Assembly (NCBI RefSeq): GCF_020181655.1 | Contig: NZ_CP084032.1 | Coordinates: 2,728,001 to 2,792,000, forward strand | Source: Pectobacterium colocasium | GTDB lineage: Bacteria; Pseudomonadota; Gammaproteobacteria; Enterobacterales; Enterobacteriaceae | Length of the DNA: 64,000 bases | Direction: 5' to 3' | Shown: positions 45,774-53,216 of the stretch, piece after piece | Layout of the letters: each line of letters opens with the position of its first letter | Position numbering within the stretch: position 1 is the first letter of the stretch | Translations under genes and position numbers: made by a program | The notes under the pieces: model-generated | Database searches by the model: none | Seen by the model: the letters and a program-made list of their open reading frames with translations, nothing else | Told to the model about the DNA's origin: nothing

Positions 45774-45851
45774 CTGTTAGTCTTAAAAAAACTGAGCGCA
45801 GCGTTACTGTAAAATACTCATTACCTTTCAAACCCATTAGGAATGAAACAA

Positions 45852-46406
45852 GTGAAAAAGTTACTGCGAAATAATCTGGCAATGATAGTACTCCTCTCTT
45901 CAGGCTGCTCTATTATGCCAAACAACTCTTTTTTCATTCCGCCCCATGAAACCAATGACTCCCCGTGGGTACGTATCGTAGATAACACAGAACAGACAAG
46001 TATCTACCAGACGTTAAACGGCAAACGCACTGGCGGTCTTATTCGTTCCAGTGAATGGGTATTACAAAACACTCAGGATCGCGGTATGCCGAAAGTCTCC
46101 GGTGAGAAATACAATATCGATTACTACGAAACACCCTTAGTACCTGGTCTTGAAACCGCAATTATCAACGTTTATGTCGAAAGCAAATATTCATGCCTGA
46201 TTACCACCCGCTTTATTCCGGAAAAAGGCAAAAAATATGAATTCCAATTGGAGACCGATACGCTGCGTTACCAGTGCCGTGCCATTGCCAGAGAAATCGT
46301 GCAGGACAGCAATGGTCAATGGCAGCGCATACCACTGCAAAACGTACGCTATAGCGCGAAAGAAGGAAATGGCTGGCATCCGATGCACAGCGGGATCAGG
46401 GGATAG
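45852..46406 (+). CDS. CDI-island lipoprotein A (unrecognised 184-residue family)
   Basis: I pick GTG at 45852 (AGGA nine bases upstream; an ATG three codons earlier is possible) because it gives 184 residues, the same as both paralogues, which also begin VK. Type II signal (VKKLLRNNLAMIVLLSSGC, lipobox SSGC), next residue Ser, so outer-membrane sorting is expected. Conserved across copies: FF-PP, SPWVRIVDNTEQTS, GGLIRSSEWVLQNT-DRGMPK, GEKY-IDYYET, NVYVESK--CL, LETDTL---CR, EIVQDS-GQWQR and the tail VRYSAKEGNGWHPMHSGI. Two Cys (after NVYVESKY and in RYQCRA) could form a disulfide. Directly follows cdiI. No family known to me. Confidence 0.85.
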   Translation: MKKLLRNNLAMIVLLSSGCSIMPNNSFFIPPHETNDSPWVRIVDNTEQTSIYQTLNGKRTGGLIRSSEWVLQNTQDRGMPKVSGEKYNIDYYETPLVPGLETAIINVYVESKYSCLITTRFIPEKGKKYEFQLETDTLRYQCRAIAREIVQDSNGQWQRIPLQNVRYSAKEGNGWHPMHSGIRG

Positions 46407-46463
46407 ATATTGTCACTGTTTGCCTGCGTGACTTGTTAACACACACAACTCGATGGCGCCGTG
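46407..46463. repeat. Junction repeat after lipoprotein A, shared with lipoprotein C
   Basis: The bases after the stop (GATATTGTCACTGTTTGCCT ... TTGTTAACACACACAACT) recur almost exactly after lipoprotein C (51758-51805). They lead straight into a cdiA-derived segment in both places, so lipoprotein, junction and cdiA piece were duplicated as one unit. Confidence 0.8.
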
Positions 46464-48224
46464 ATTGAGGTATCGCACAGCAGCGTCGGTATCAGTACGG
46501 GCAGGCTGGGCGCGGATGGCAGCGATGGGAAGGCTTCCGGCACCACCTATGCCGCTTTCTCACCAGGGTCGCTGATTATTCGCGATCAGGCCAATCAGCA
46601 GCAGGATGTTAGTGAGCTAAGTCGCGATGTCGAGCACGCTAACCAGAGCATCAGCCCCATCTTCGATAAAGCGAAGGAACAGCAGCGCCTAAGCCGATTG
46701 CGATTGATTGGTGATGTTGTGAATCAGGGCGTGGATATCACCCTCACCCAGGGCCAGATTATGGCCAACAACGCGGGCATTAACGCGGCGGGTAAATGGG
46801 ATGAAACGAAAGAAACACGCAAAGAATACTGGGATCGCGTGCAAAGTACCGCTGCGTACAAAGACATCAGCGAACAGTATAAAGCCGGTGGCGATCTGGA
46901 TAAGGGCATTCGTGCCGCCGCTTCTGCCATTACCGCGTTGGCGGGTGGCGATCCACTAAAAGCGCTGGCTCAGGGCGCGGCACCTTATATGGCGGGTGTG
47001 GTTAAAGACATGAAGGTGGGGTTTGATGACAATCCTACCGCCGGACAAATTGCGGCGAACGCAATTGGTCACGCCGTGCTGGGTGGTGTGATTGCTGAAC
47101 TCTCCGGAGGTAACGCCACTGCGGGTGCGGTGGGCGCAGCAACGGGTGAGTTGGCGGCGCGTGCAATTAAAGACTATCTCTACCCCGACACTGACATCGC
47201 CCATTTATCCAACGGTGATAAAGATAAGATCAGCAATCTGGCCTCGCTGGCGGCAATACTGGCAGGCAGCGTAGCAAGTGACTCTTCTGCTGGTGCCGTC
47301 AGCGGACATGATGCGGGTAAGAATGCGGTTGATAATAACTATCTGACAGCGAATCAGGCACTCGACTTCGATAAAGAAATGCAACAATGCCGAAAATCAG
47401 GGAAAGATTGCACTGCAATTATCGCTAAGTATAAAAAAATCAGTGATGCGCAAAGTGCGGAGGTCGACATTACGCTTGCAAAACACCCACTTAAAGCCCA
47501 GGTCTGGGATAAAGAGCTCGCCTACGGAGGTATACAGGCAACGGAACGGCCAGCGTGGGCAGGGGATATTTTTGGCCTTTCTGTGATGCGAGACGAAGAG
47601 GTGAAAGCTTATGTCCAGTATTGGAATTCGCAAGATCTGCAAAAAATAGACACGGCGAGCCCTAACTGGACAAAATTCGCTGCGTTTATATCTGATCCAG
47701 AGAACCAGGCGGCTGTCGTTTCACTGGGGCTTGTCGGAAAAGACCTCACAAAAGCCGCATTATCTTACATGGGCAGAAATTCAGCCACTACGACAGTAAA
47801 AGCAAGTGAAGTAGGCATGAAATGGGGCCAGGGCAATATGAAGCAGGGTATGCCATGGGAAGATTATGTAGGAACTTCTCTTCCTGCTGATGCCCGGTTG
47901 CCACAAAACTTCAAAACGTTTGACTACTATGATGGCGTGACAAAAACTGCCGTGAGCGCAAAGTCTCTGGACACTCAAACACTAGCAAAACTGTCAAAAC
48001 CGGAACAAATTTACAGCTCTATTAAAGGAAATGTTGATGCTGCCGCCAAATTCAAAGATTATACCCTTTCAGGTCAGGAGCTGAATTCAACGATGATCGC
48101 GCAGAGAGAGATACGTCTGGCAGTTCCTGCGAACACAACGAAGACACAGTGGACTGAAATTAACCGTGCGATTGAATACGGTAAGAGTCAGGGTGTAAAA
48201 ATTACTGTAACACAGGTGAAATAA
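46461..48224 (+). CDS. Orphan CdiA C-terminal fragment with PD-(D/E)XK-type DNase toxin domain
   Basis: About 587 codons open from a GTG without ribosome-binding site; there is no secretion signal. The first 300 residues repeat the CdiA pretoxin region ([52 protein letters not shown]), ending at NAVDNNYLT, the VENN-equivalent. The rest is a different toxin. The C-terminal 130 residues ([20 protein letters not shown] ... [20 protein letters not shown] ... [20 protein letters not shown]) match the CdiA toxin type of E. coli EC869 (orphan 11), a zinc-dependent DNase with restriction-endonuclease fold; Asp of FDYYDG and Lys of SAKSLD fit the active-site core. Likely silent unless recombined onto cdiA. 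Confidence 0.85.
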   Translation: MIEVSHSSVGISTGRLGADGSDGKASGTTYAAFSPGSLIIRDQANQQQDVSELSRDVEHANQSISPIFDKAKEQQRLSRLRLIGDVVNQGVDITLTQGQIMANNAGINAAGKWDETKETRKEYWDRVQSTAAYKDISEQYKAGGDLDKGIRAAASAITALAGGDPLKALAQGAAPYMAGVVKDMKVGFDDNPTAGQIAANAIGHAVLGGVIAELSGGNATAGAVGAATGELAARAIKDYLYPDTDIAHLSNGDKDKISNLASLAAILAGSVASDSSAGAVSGHDAGKNAVDNNYLTANQALDFDKEMQQCRKSGKDCTAIIAKYKKISDAQSAEVDITLAKHPLKAQVWDKELAYGGIQATERPAWAGDIFGLSVMRDEEVKAYVQYWNSQDLQKIDTASPNWTKFAAFISDPENQAAVVSLGLVGKDLTKAALSYMGRNSATTTVKASEVGMKWGQGNMKQGMPWEDYVGTSLPADARLPQNFKTFDYYDGVTKTAVSAKSLDTQTLAKLSKPEQIYSSIKGNVDAAAKFKDYTLSGQELNSTMIAQREIRLAVPANTTKTQWTEINRAIEYGKSQGVKITVTQVK

Positions 48225-48727
48225 TGGACTTTAATAGCAATCAAGATTATTGGAGCTGCGTTTTTAGCACGGATAAATTTTTGAGCATTGAAACCTATTC
48301 TGGTCTGGGAAGAATCGCTATAGATCCATTGTTCCCACCCCATCTACTCGAACCAGGAGCAGATGATAAAGAAATTGGTGAATCCGTACTAAAAGCTCTG
48401 GCTAATAGTCGTACTTTAAACAATGTCGAGGAGAGAATTAAATTTTTCGACATAAATAGAAGTAAAGAAAAATACGCAAGTTGGGTTGCGAATTTGATGG
48501 AAAACTATCAATATAAAACTAAGCGATCTCTATTCAGCAATATGAAAAAGTGCGGCATTCACTTGAAAGATGAGATCATAACGATTCGTCCCAGCTATCA
48601 TGAAAAACTTGAAGCTTGGAGTGGTGAGCGAATCCCCGAGACTGATTACGTCATACTCACTACAAATAGCCCAGTAGAGGATATTGGTGCGGGTTTGCGA
48701 TTGGCATTAAGTCGTTGTACTGGATAA
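48224..48727 (+). CDS. cdiI: CdiI immunity protein, DUF1436/CdiI_2 type (for the DNase toxin)
   Basis: A 167-residue protein whose ATG overlaps the last base of the orphan toxin stop (TAATG). The block [20 protein letters not shown] followed by [16 protein letters not shown] is typical of the CdiI family (DUF1436) that pairs with EC869 orphan-11-type DNase toxins, so the family of the immunity protein independently supports the toxin assignment. Conserved complementary pairs of this kind protect against sister strains carrying the toxin. It may still be translated even when the orphan toxin is not exported. Confidence 0.87.
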   Translation: MDFNSNQDYWSCVFSTDKFLSIETYSGLGRIAIDPLFPPHLLEPGADDKEIGESVLKALANSRTLNNVEERIKFFDINRSKEKYASWVANLMENYQYKTKRSLFSNMKKCGIHLKDEIITIRPSYHEKLEAWSGERIPETDYVILTTNSPVEDIGAGLRLALSRCTG

Positions 48728-48730
48728 CAT

Positions 48731-48760
48731 ATTTCCTCCGAGGTTGCCCTTGGAGGAAAT
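48731..48760 (+). terminator. Terminator after the DNase immunity gene
   Basis: ATTTCCTCC (48731-48739) pairs with GGAGGAAAT (48752-48760); a T run (GTTTTTAAA) follows about ten bases on. Confidence 0.65.
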
Positions 48761-48875
48761 AACAGTCTGTTTTTAAATAAAATTATTCTTAATGAGTAAT
48801 GAAAATTAACACGTTCTCTCTTCAAAAGCCTTGCTGAAAGAGCTGGCGACGCAAGGTATCAAACATACACCCGCA

Positions 48876-49639
48876 GGTGGTGCCTCTAATTAGTTGAATT
48901 GATATATAATGACCGCTTTGAGGTTTGCTCATGGCCAGCGTTAATGTTCATTGTCCTCGCTGTCAGTCTGTTCAGGTTTACCGTCATGGACAGAACCCTA
49001 AAGGTCGTGACCGGTTTCGCTGTCGTGACTGTCACCGCGTGTTTCTGCTCACCTATACCTATGAAGCGCGTAAGCCCGGTGTCAAAGAACAAATTACCGA
49101 AATGGCATTCAACGGCGCCGGCGTTCGTGATACAGCCAGAACACTGAAAATCGGTATTAACACCGTCATTCGCACGTTAAAAAACTCGCGCCGAAGCGAA
49201 TAACTTCCTCTCCGGTCGCTCATGCCGATGTAGCACTTATCTGTGAGCTTGATGAGCAATGGAGCTTTGTCGGCAATAAAGCCCGGCAGCATTGGCTCTG
49301 GTATGCATACAACACCAAAACAGGTGGCGTTCTGGCTTACACGTTTGGGCCGCGCACGGATAACACCTGCCGTGAACTTCTGGCTCTGCTGACGCCGTTT
49401 AACATCGGTATGATAACCAGCGATGACTGGGGCAGTTATGCCAGAGAACTCCCGAAAGATAAGCATCTGACAGGAAAAATCTTCACTCAGCGTATTGAGC
49501 GTAACAACCTGACACTGAGGACACGTATTAAACGTCTGGCCCGTAAAACAATCTGCTTCTCGCGTTCGATAGAATTGCATGAAAAAGTCATCGGGGCATT
49601 CATTGAAAAACACATGTTCTACTAATTGGACGCATTACC
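48876..49639 (+). mobile_element. IS1-family insertion sequence, copy 2 (764 bp)
   Basis: Same ends and length as the element at 27747-28510, opposite orientation. It is flanked by a perfect 8-bp direct repeat CACCCGCA (48868-48875 and 49640-49647), the target duplication expected of IS1. It sits inside the coding sequence of the toxin 3 tail. Confidence 0.96.
48931..49625 (+). CDS. IS1-family transposase (InsA-InsB' frameshift fusion), copy 2
   Basis: InsA is 48931-49203 (90 residues, MASVNVHCPRCQSVQVYRHG); InsB' is reached by -1 slippage on AAAAAAC at 49179-49185 and ends at 49625, giving about 231 residues. DDE-type transposase with ITSDDWGSYA and the C-terminal RTRIKRLARKTICFSRS. Both frames intact. 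Slight differences from copy 1 (one InsA residue, one or two bases in insB) show the copies are not brand new duplicates of each other or have begun to drift. Confidence 0.9.
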
Positions 49640-49955
49640 CACCCGCAGATATTGTCAGTGTCGCGAAGGATGCAAGCGGGAGAATCATTTTCCTTGAAAA
49701 AGGAAACGCTAAAGCAGGTCTGCAGCACATTATTAATGAGCATGGTAGCCAGTTCGCGCAAATAGGCATCACAGAAGCAAAGATCCCTGAAGTGGTCATG
49801 AATGCGGTTACAAAAGGAAAATTGGTCGGTTACCAGGGCTCTGGTACAGGCCGACCAATCTACGAAACTATTATAAATGGTCAAAAGTACAATGTTGCTG
49901 TAACCGTTGGTAATAATGGTTATGTTGTAGGTGCGAACCTGAGAGGAGCAGTGAA

Positions 49956-50246
49956 ATGAAAAAAATAAAGCTCATGGCAGACTATCAATGTCACCCATTG
50001 TGGGGAACAACACCTGATGATTTTGGCGATATTGCTCCTGATGAATTGCCAATCTCAGTACAACTAATAGAATCACTCCGCCAATGGGCAGAGCAGTATG
50101 ATAATACACTGAACATGGATGATCCGGCATCTTCAGGATTTAGTAATGCTGAGGAAGAAGCCGAATTTAAACGTCAGGGAGATATTCTTTCTCAGCGTTT
50201 ACGGGATGAGCTTGGCAGCGAATACGAGATCATCTATCACCAATAG
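49956..50246 (+). CDS. cdiI: Immunity protein for toxin 3
   Basis: A 96-residue acidic protein (MKKIKLMADYQCHPLWGTTP DDFGDIAPDELPISVQL...) whose ATG overlaps the toxin 3 stop as ATGA. WGTTPDDFGDIAPDELPIS and the helical tail LSQRLRDELGSEYEIIY resemble small immunity proteins found after polymorphic toxins. It remains intact although its toxin gene is split by the IS, so it may still protect the cell. A strong terminator follows. Confidence 0.8.
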   Translation: MKKIKLMADYQCHPLWGTTPDDFGDIAPDELPISVQLIESLRQWAEQYDNTLNMDDPASSGFSNAEEEAEFKRQGDILSQRLRDELGSEYEIIYHQ

Positions 50247-50263
50247 TATTCATTAAAAAACAC

Positions 50264-50301
50264 AAACGATACTCAGTAAAATAAATTACTGAGTATCGTT
50301 T
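50264..50301 (+). terminator. Long perfect hairpin after immunity 3
   Basis: 16-bp arms AAACGATACTCAGTAA (50264-50279) and TTACTGAGTATCGTTT (50286-50301) with a six-base loop. A strong bidirectional terminator. Confidence 0.88.
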
Positions 50302-50349
50302 ATTAGTGGATTACCATTTACATTCATTATTTCAGGGTGGGTGTGTTTT

Positions 50350-50605
50350 CCAAATAATGATTTCTTCACTCCACTGGCATAGAATACCCATTTATCATAG
50401 ATTCGTATTATAGACAACACCGAGCAAACCAGCATTACCAGACAGTTAATGGCAAACGTGCTGGAGGCCTTATTCGCGCCAGTGAATGGGTATTACAAAA
50501 CATTAAGGATCGTGGCATGTCGAAAGCAAATATACCTGTTTGGTAACCACTCACTTTATTCCCGAAGCAGGCAGTGGCTGGCATCCGATGCACAGTAGTA
50601 TCTGA
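50350..50605 (+). pseudogene. Decayed CDI-island lipoprotein (relic B)
   Basis: Fragments of the lipoprotein family can be read in order: PNNDFF (50350s), RIIDNTEQTS-like and GGLIRASEWVLQNIKDRGM (50404-50520), then SKYTCLVTTHFIPEAGS and GWHPMHSSI ending in TGA at 50605. The signal sequence is gone, a frameshift separates the first pieces, and two internal stretches have been deleted (between RGM and SKYTC, and between IPEAG and GWHPM). It follows the immunity 3 terminator, so it stands where the lipoprotein stands in the other cassettes. Confidence 0.8.
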
Positions 50606-50697
50606 TTTTAAAAAATTAATACTACAATGGCTAGCCAGTATGAACACATTGAACTGGAACTGGACACCCGAATTTGGCACCTTGTTAGCTGATTTAC

Positions 50698-50779
50698 GAT
50701 GGACAAACAAGGTCGTATAGCCGTTATGATTACTAACTGTTTTGGTAAAATTAAAGAAGGACGGAGACTGCCTAAATGA
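50698..50779 (+). pseudogene. Toxin stump 4 (last codons of a lost toxin)
   Basis: A short frame MDKQGRIAVMITNCFGKIKE GRRLPK ends in TGA at 50777-50779, overlapping the ATG of the next gene. The ATGA overlap is the toxin-immunity signature seen elsewhere in the island. Nothing in frame upstream beyond a stop at about 50690. Confidence 0.45.
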
Positions 50780-51141
50780 TAAATGATCTCTTTTTTGAGA
50801 TAATGAAGAATAATTTCATCTCTGTGTTGAAGAAAAAAAGCACATCGGCTATCGAAATGGATGACTTGTCGATTGACTACAATGGGCAGCTGAATGAACA
50901 ATTTCTCAAGCAACTAACTTTGCTAAAAGTTCATACTGACTTGCTAAACAAAGCCAGTGCTGAAAATGATGAACTGGCAATGCAATCAGCTTTATTGAAG
51001 TTAAGAAGCCACGCAATGACCCTCTCAAGTTTCTTCGAATCCATAGCTGAAGACAGTGAGATGTTATTGAAAATAGATAGCTGGCCTGCAATCCCTGAAG
51101 GTTATCAATTACCAGATCATTATGATTTATCAGTGAAATAA
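50776..51141 (+). CDS. Orphan immunity-like protein (immunity 4)
   Basis: A 121-residue mostly helical, acidic soluble protein (MINDLFFEIMKNNFISVLKK ...). No family recognised. Its ATG overlaps the stop of a short toxin-like stump, and it lies between a lipoprotein relic and an intact lipoprotein gene, the same slot as the recognised immunity genes. I therefore infer an immunity protein that has lost its toxin. No ribosome-binding site beyond AAAGAAGGA about 15-20 bases upstream. Confidence 0.55.
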   Translation: MINDLFFEIMKNNFISVLKKKSTSAIEMDDLSIDYNGQLNEQFLKQLTLLKVHTDLLNKASAENDELAMQSALLKLRSHAMTLSSFFESIAEDSEMLLKIDSWPAIPEGYQLPDHYDLSVK

Positions 51142-51202
51142 TATCTAAATCCGCGAATATGTTATGATAAGGCAAGGACGCCTTGTTAATAAGGAGCATA
51201 GC

Positions 51203-51757
51203 GTGAAAAATATCTTAAAAGTTACATTTGCTATTCTTGCATCTTTTAGTTCTGCCTGTTCCATAATGCCAAATAATGATTTCTTTGTCCCCCCTCCTCA
51301 AGACGCTGATTCACCATGGGTACGCATCGTAGATAACACAGAACAGACAAGTATCTATCAGACGTTAAACGGCAAACGCACTGGCGGTCTTATTCGTTCC
51401 AGCGAATGGGTATTACAAAACACTCAGGATCGCGGGATGCCAAAAGTATCCGGAGAGAAATACGATATTGACTACTACGAAACACCGGTCGTTCCCGGCG
51501 TGGAAACCGCTATTGAAAATGTGTACGTCGAAAGTAAATACACCTGCCTGATCACCACCCGCTTTGTTCCGGAAAAAAGCAAAAAGTATGAATTCCGGTT
51601 GGAGACCGATACGCTGCATTATCAATGCCGTGCGGTTGCCAGTGAAATCGTGCAGGACAGCAAGGGTCAATGGCAGCGCCTACCACTGCAAAACGTGCGC
51701 TACAGCGCGAAAGAAGGAAATGGCTGGCACCCGATGCACAGCGGGATCAGAGGATAG
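51203..51757 (+). CDS. CDI-island lipoprotein C (unrecognised 184-residue family)
   Basis: GTG at 51203 with AAGGAG seven bases upstream gives a 184-residue precursor; the longer frame from 51164 lacks a site. Signal VKNILKVTFAILASFSSAC with lipobox SSAC, then Ser. From PWVRIVDNTEQTSIYQTLNG onward it is almost identical to copy A at the protein level and very close in DNA, while the signal and the first 25 mature residues differ. The DNA after the stop (junction repeat and cdiA piece) is also shared with copy A, so this is part of a segment duplication of about 600 bp. Confidence 0.85.
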   Translation: MKNILKVTFAILASFSSACSIMPNNDFFVPPPQDADSPWVRIVDNTEQTSIYQTLNGKRTGGLIRSSEWVLQNTQDRGMPKVSGEKYDIDYYETPVVPGVETAIENVYVESKYTCLITTRFVPEKSKKYEFRLETDTLHYQCRAVASEIVQDSKGQWQRLPLQNVRYSAKEGNGWHPMHSGIRG

Positions 51758-51800
51758 ATATTGTCAATGCTTGCCTGCGTGACTTGTTAACACACACACA

Positions 51801-52086
51801 ACTCAATGGCGCCGAGTTTGAGGTATCGCACAGCAGCGTCGGTATCAGCACTGGCGGGCTGGGCGCGTAGGATCTGGCGGCCAATGGCCTGGGAGCGGAT
51901 GGCAGCGATGGGAAGGCTTTCGGCACCACGTATGCGGCCGTTTCTCCAGGATCGCTGATTATCCGCGATCAGGCGAACCAGCAGCAGGATGTCAGCGCAC
52001 TGAGCCGCGATGTCGAGCACGCTAACCACAGCATCAGCCCCATCTTCGATAAAGTGAAGGAACAGCAGCGCCTATGTTGGCAGTAA
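51801..52086 (+). pseudogene. cdiA: Truncated cdiA fragment (third pretoxin copy)
   Basis: Reads [17 protein letters not shown], an in-frame TAG (51868-51870), then [20 protein letters not shown] and [35 protein letters not shown] to a stop at 52086. It matches CdiA around 43,195-43,500 and the second copy at 46,464. Dead as a protein; kept as homology for recombination. Confidence 0.85.
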
Positions 52087-52312
52087 AATTAAGGGTGATC
52101 AAGATTCTACTGGGGCTGTTACCGGCGCTGGTGTCAGTAACGTTGCCGGTGCCACTACGTCGACCATTATCAGTGGCGCAGCGGGTACGAAATTGCCGAA
52201 ACCTGCAGCGGATATGCTGGGAAGTACTTTTGGAGCCGCGGTTTCTGAGGGGACCGGGACGGTAATCCAGAAAGCAATTGATAAGAAACCACAGGATCAA
52301 CAAGGAAAATAA
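52073..52312 (+). pseudogene. Toxin stump 5 (possible membrane-acting toxin C-terminus)
   Basis: At 52073 the frame switches to YVGSKIKGDQDSTGAVTGAG VSNVAGATTSTIISGAAGTK LPKPAADMLGSTFGAAVSEG ... KPQDQQGK, stop at 52312. The Gly/Ala-rich, weakly hydrophobic helices resemble C-termini of CdiA ionophore-type toxins, and the following gene is a two-helix membrane protein, which is the usual immunity type for membrane-acting toxins. The first part of the toxin is missing, joined abruptly to the cdiA fragment. Confidence 0.6.
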
Positions 52313-52315
52313 GCC

Positions 52316-52573
52316 GTGAGTACAAAAAAACCTGGCTTTAGTACGCTTTTATTTCTGATGGCAGGCTGCTTCCTAGCGCTCTCCTGCACGGTGGCACTTG
52401 TCTATTTTGGGGTATGGCTCTACTACCAGTTTATCCTGCAAATGCCATCAGGTATGCAGTGGCAGCCATTACTGGCTCAGGCTCTACGAATTGGCATCGC
52501 TTCAGGGCCAGTGATTGGCCTGGGTGTCTGGATACATATGCGCATGGAATACAGTAAAGGAGATAAACAGTGA
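52316..52573 (+). CDS. Two-helix membrane protein, probable immunity for toxin 5
   Basis: An 85-residue protein from GTG at 52316, three bases after the toxin stump stop. Two clear membrane segments: TLLFLMAGCFLALSCTVALV (about 10-35) and ALRIGIASGPVIGLGVWIHM (about 55-75), with a short charged tail. Its TGA overlaps the GTG of lipoprotein D. Location and topology fit an immunity protein against an inner-membrane-targeting toxin. No family recognised. Confidence 0.65.
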   Translation: MSTKKPGFSTLLFLMAGCFLALSCTVALVYFGVWLYYQFILQMPSGMQWQPLLAQALRIGIASGPVIGLGVWIHMRMEYSKGDKQ

Positions 52574-53124
52574 AACGGTTGCTGCGTTCTGCGAACGCAG
52601 CGGTCATTCTGACCGCTGCGGGTTGTGCCTTTATTCCAGACCATACTTTTTTCGTTCCCCCACCTCAAAGTGCTCATGCTCCATGGCTGAGAATTGTCGA
52701 TAACACTGAACAAACCAGCCTTTATCAAATGGTCAATGGTGAGAGCAAAGGTGGCCTGATACGATCCAGTGAGTGGGTATTACAGAACACAGTGGATCGG
52801 GGGATGCCAAAAATAGCCGGAGAAAAATACAATATTGACTACTACGAAACACAACTCATTGCAGGTGCTGAAACCGAAGTAGTCAATGTTTACGTTGAAG
52901 GTAAGCATACCTGCCTTGTGGATACGTATTTCACGCCGGAAGAAGGGAAGTTTTATCAGTTCCAACTGGAAACCGATACATTGCGGTTCCGCTGTCGCGT
53001 TCATGCCAGCGAAATCGTGCAGGACAGCAAGGGTCAATGGCAGCGCATACCACTGCAAAACGTGCGCTACAGCGCGAAAGAAGGAAATGGCTGGCATCCG
53101 ATGCACAGTGGGATCGGATCATAG
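52570..53124 (+). CDS. CDI-island lipoprotein D (unrecognised 184-residue family)
   Basis: 184 residues from GTG at 52570, overlapping the stop of the membrane protein, so it is translationally coupled to an immunity gene. Signal VKRLLRSANAAVILTAAGC, lipobox AAGC, then Ala. It is the most divergent copy in the first 140 residues (for example SLYQMVNGESKGGLIRSSEW, CLVDTYFTPEEGK), yet the DNA for the last 45 residues (EIVQDSKGQWQRIPLQNVRY onward) is nearly identical to copies A and C. This patchwork suggests gene conversion. It is the last gene of the island before pspC. Confidence 0.85.
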   Translation: MKRLLRSANAAVILTAAGCAFIPDHTFFVPPPQSAHAPWLRIVDNTEQTSLYQMVNGESKGGLIRSSEWVLQNTVDRGMPKIAGEKYNIDYYETQLIAGAETEVVNVYVEGKHTCLVDTYFTPEEGKFYQFQLETDTLRFRCRVHASEIVQDSKGQWQRIPLQNVRYSAKEGNGWHPMHSGIGS

Positions 53125-53216
53125 AGATTGCAGCGAAAAAGTAGCGCGACATTATCCACTCTAGACCCCAGTCGTACGGTGGATAACGTCAGCGAAAGCG
53201 TATGGCCGATGACAAA

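Larger units (their letters stand above)
48810..49959 (+). pseudogene. Orphan toxin tail split by IS1 (toxin 3, BECR-like nuclease candidate)
   Basis: The frame opens after a stop at 48807 as HVLSSKALLKELATQGIKHT PA, is interrupted by the IS, and resumes after the duplicated target (49648) as DIVSVAKDASGRIIFLEKGN AKAGLQHIINEHGSQFAQIG ... GRPIYETIINGQKYNVAVTV ... VVGANLRGAVK. Removing the IS and one copy of the 8-bp repeat restores one continuous frame. The pattern of a GLQHIIxxHG helix, a basic middle and paired C-terminal strands resembles barnase/EndoU/RelE-like (BECR) nuclease toxins, though I cannot name the family. Stop overlaps the next ATG (ATGA). No secretion domain; dead or waiting for recombination. 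Confidence 0.75.

Noticed and set aside
27747..49639. Possible inversion of 21 kb between the two oppositely oriented IS1 copies
   Set aside because: Copy 2 keeps a perfect 8-bp target repeat on its own two sides, which an inversion through the elements would have separated. The core gene order between them also agrees with the standard map.
49579..49959. 126-codon ORF starting inside IS1 and running into toxin 3
   Set aside because: Its first codons belong to the IS end in another frame; the true gene is the IS-interrupted toxin tail. A fusion product cannot be excluded but has no proper start site.
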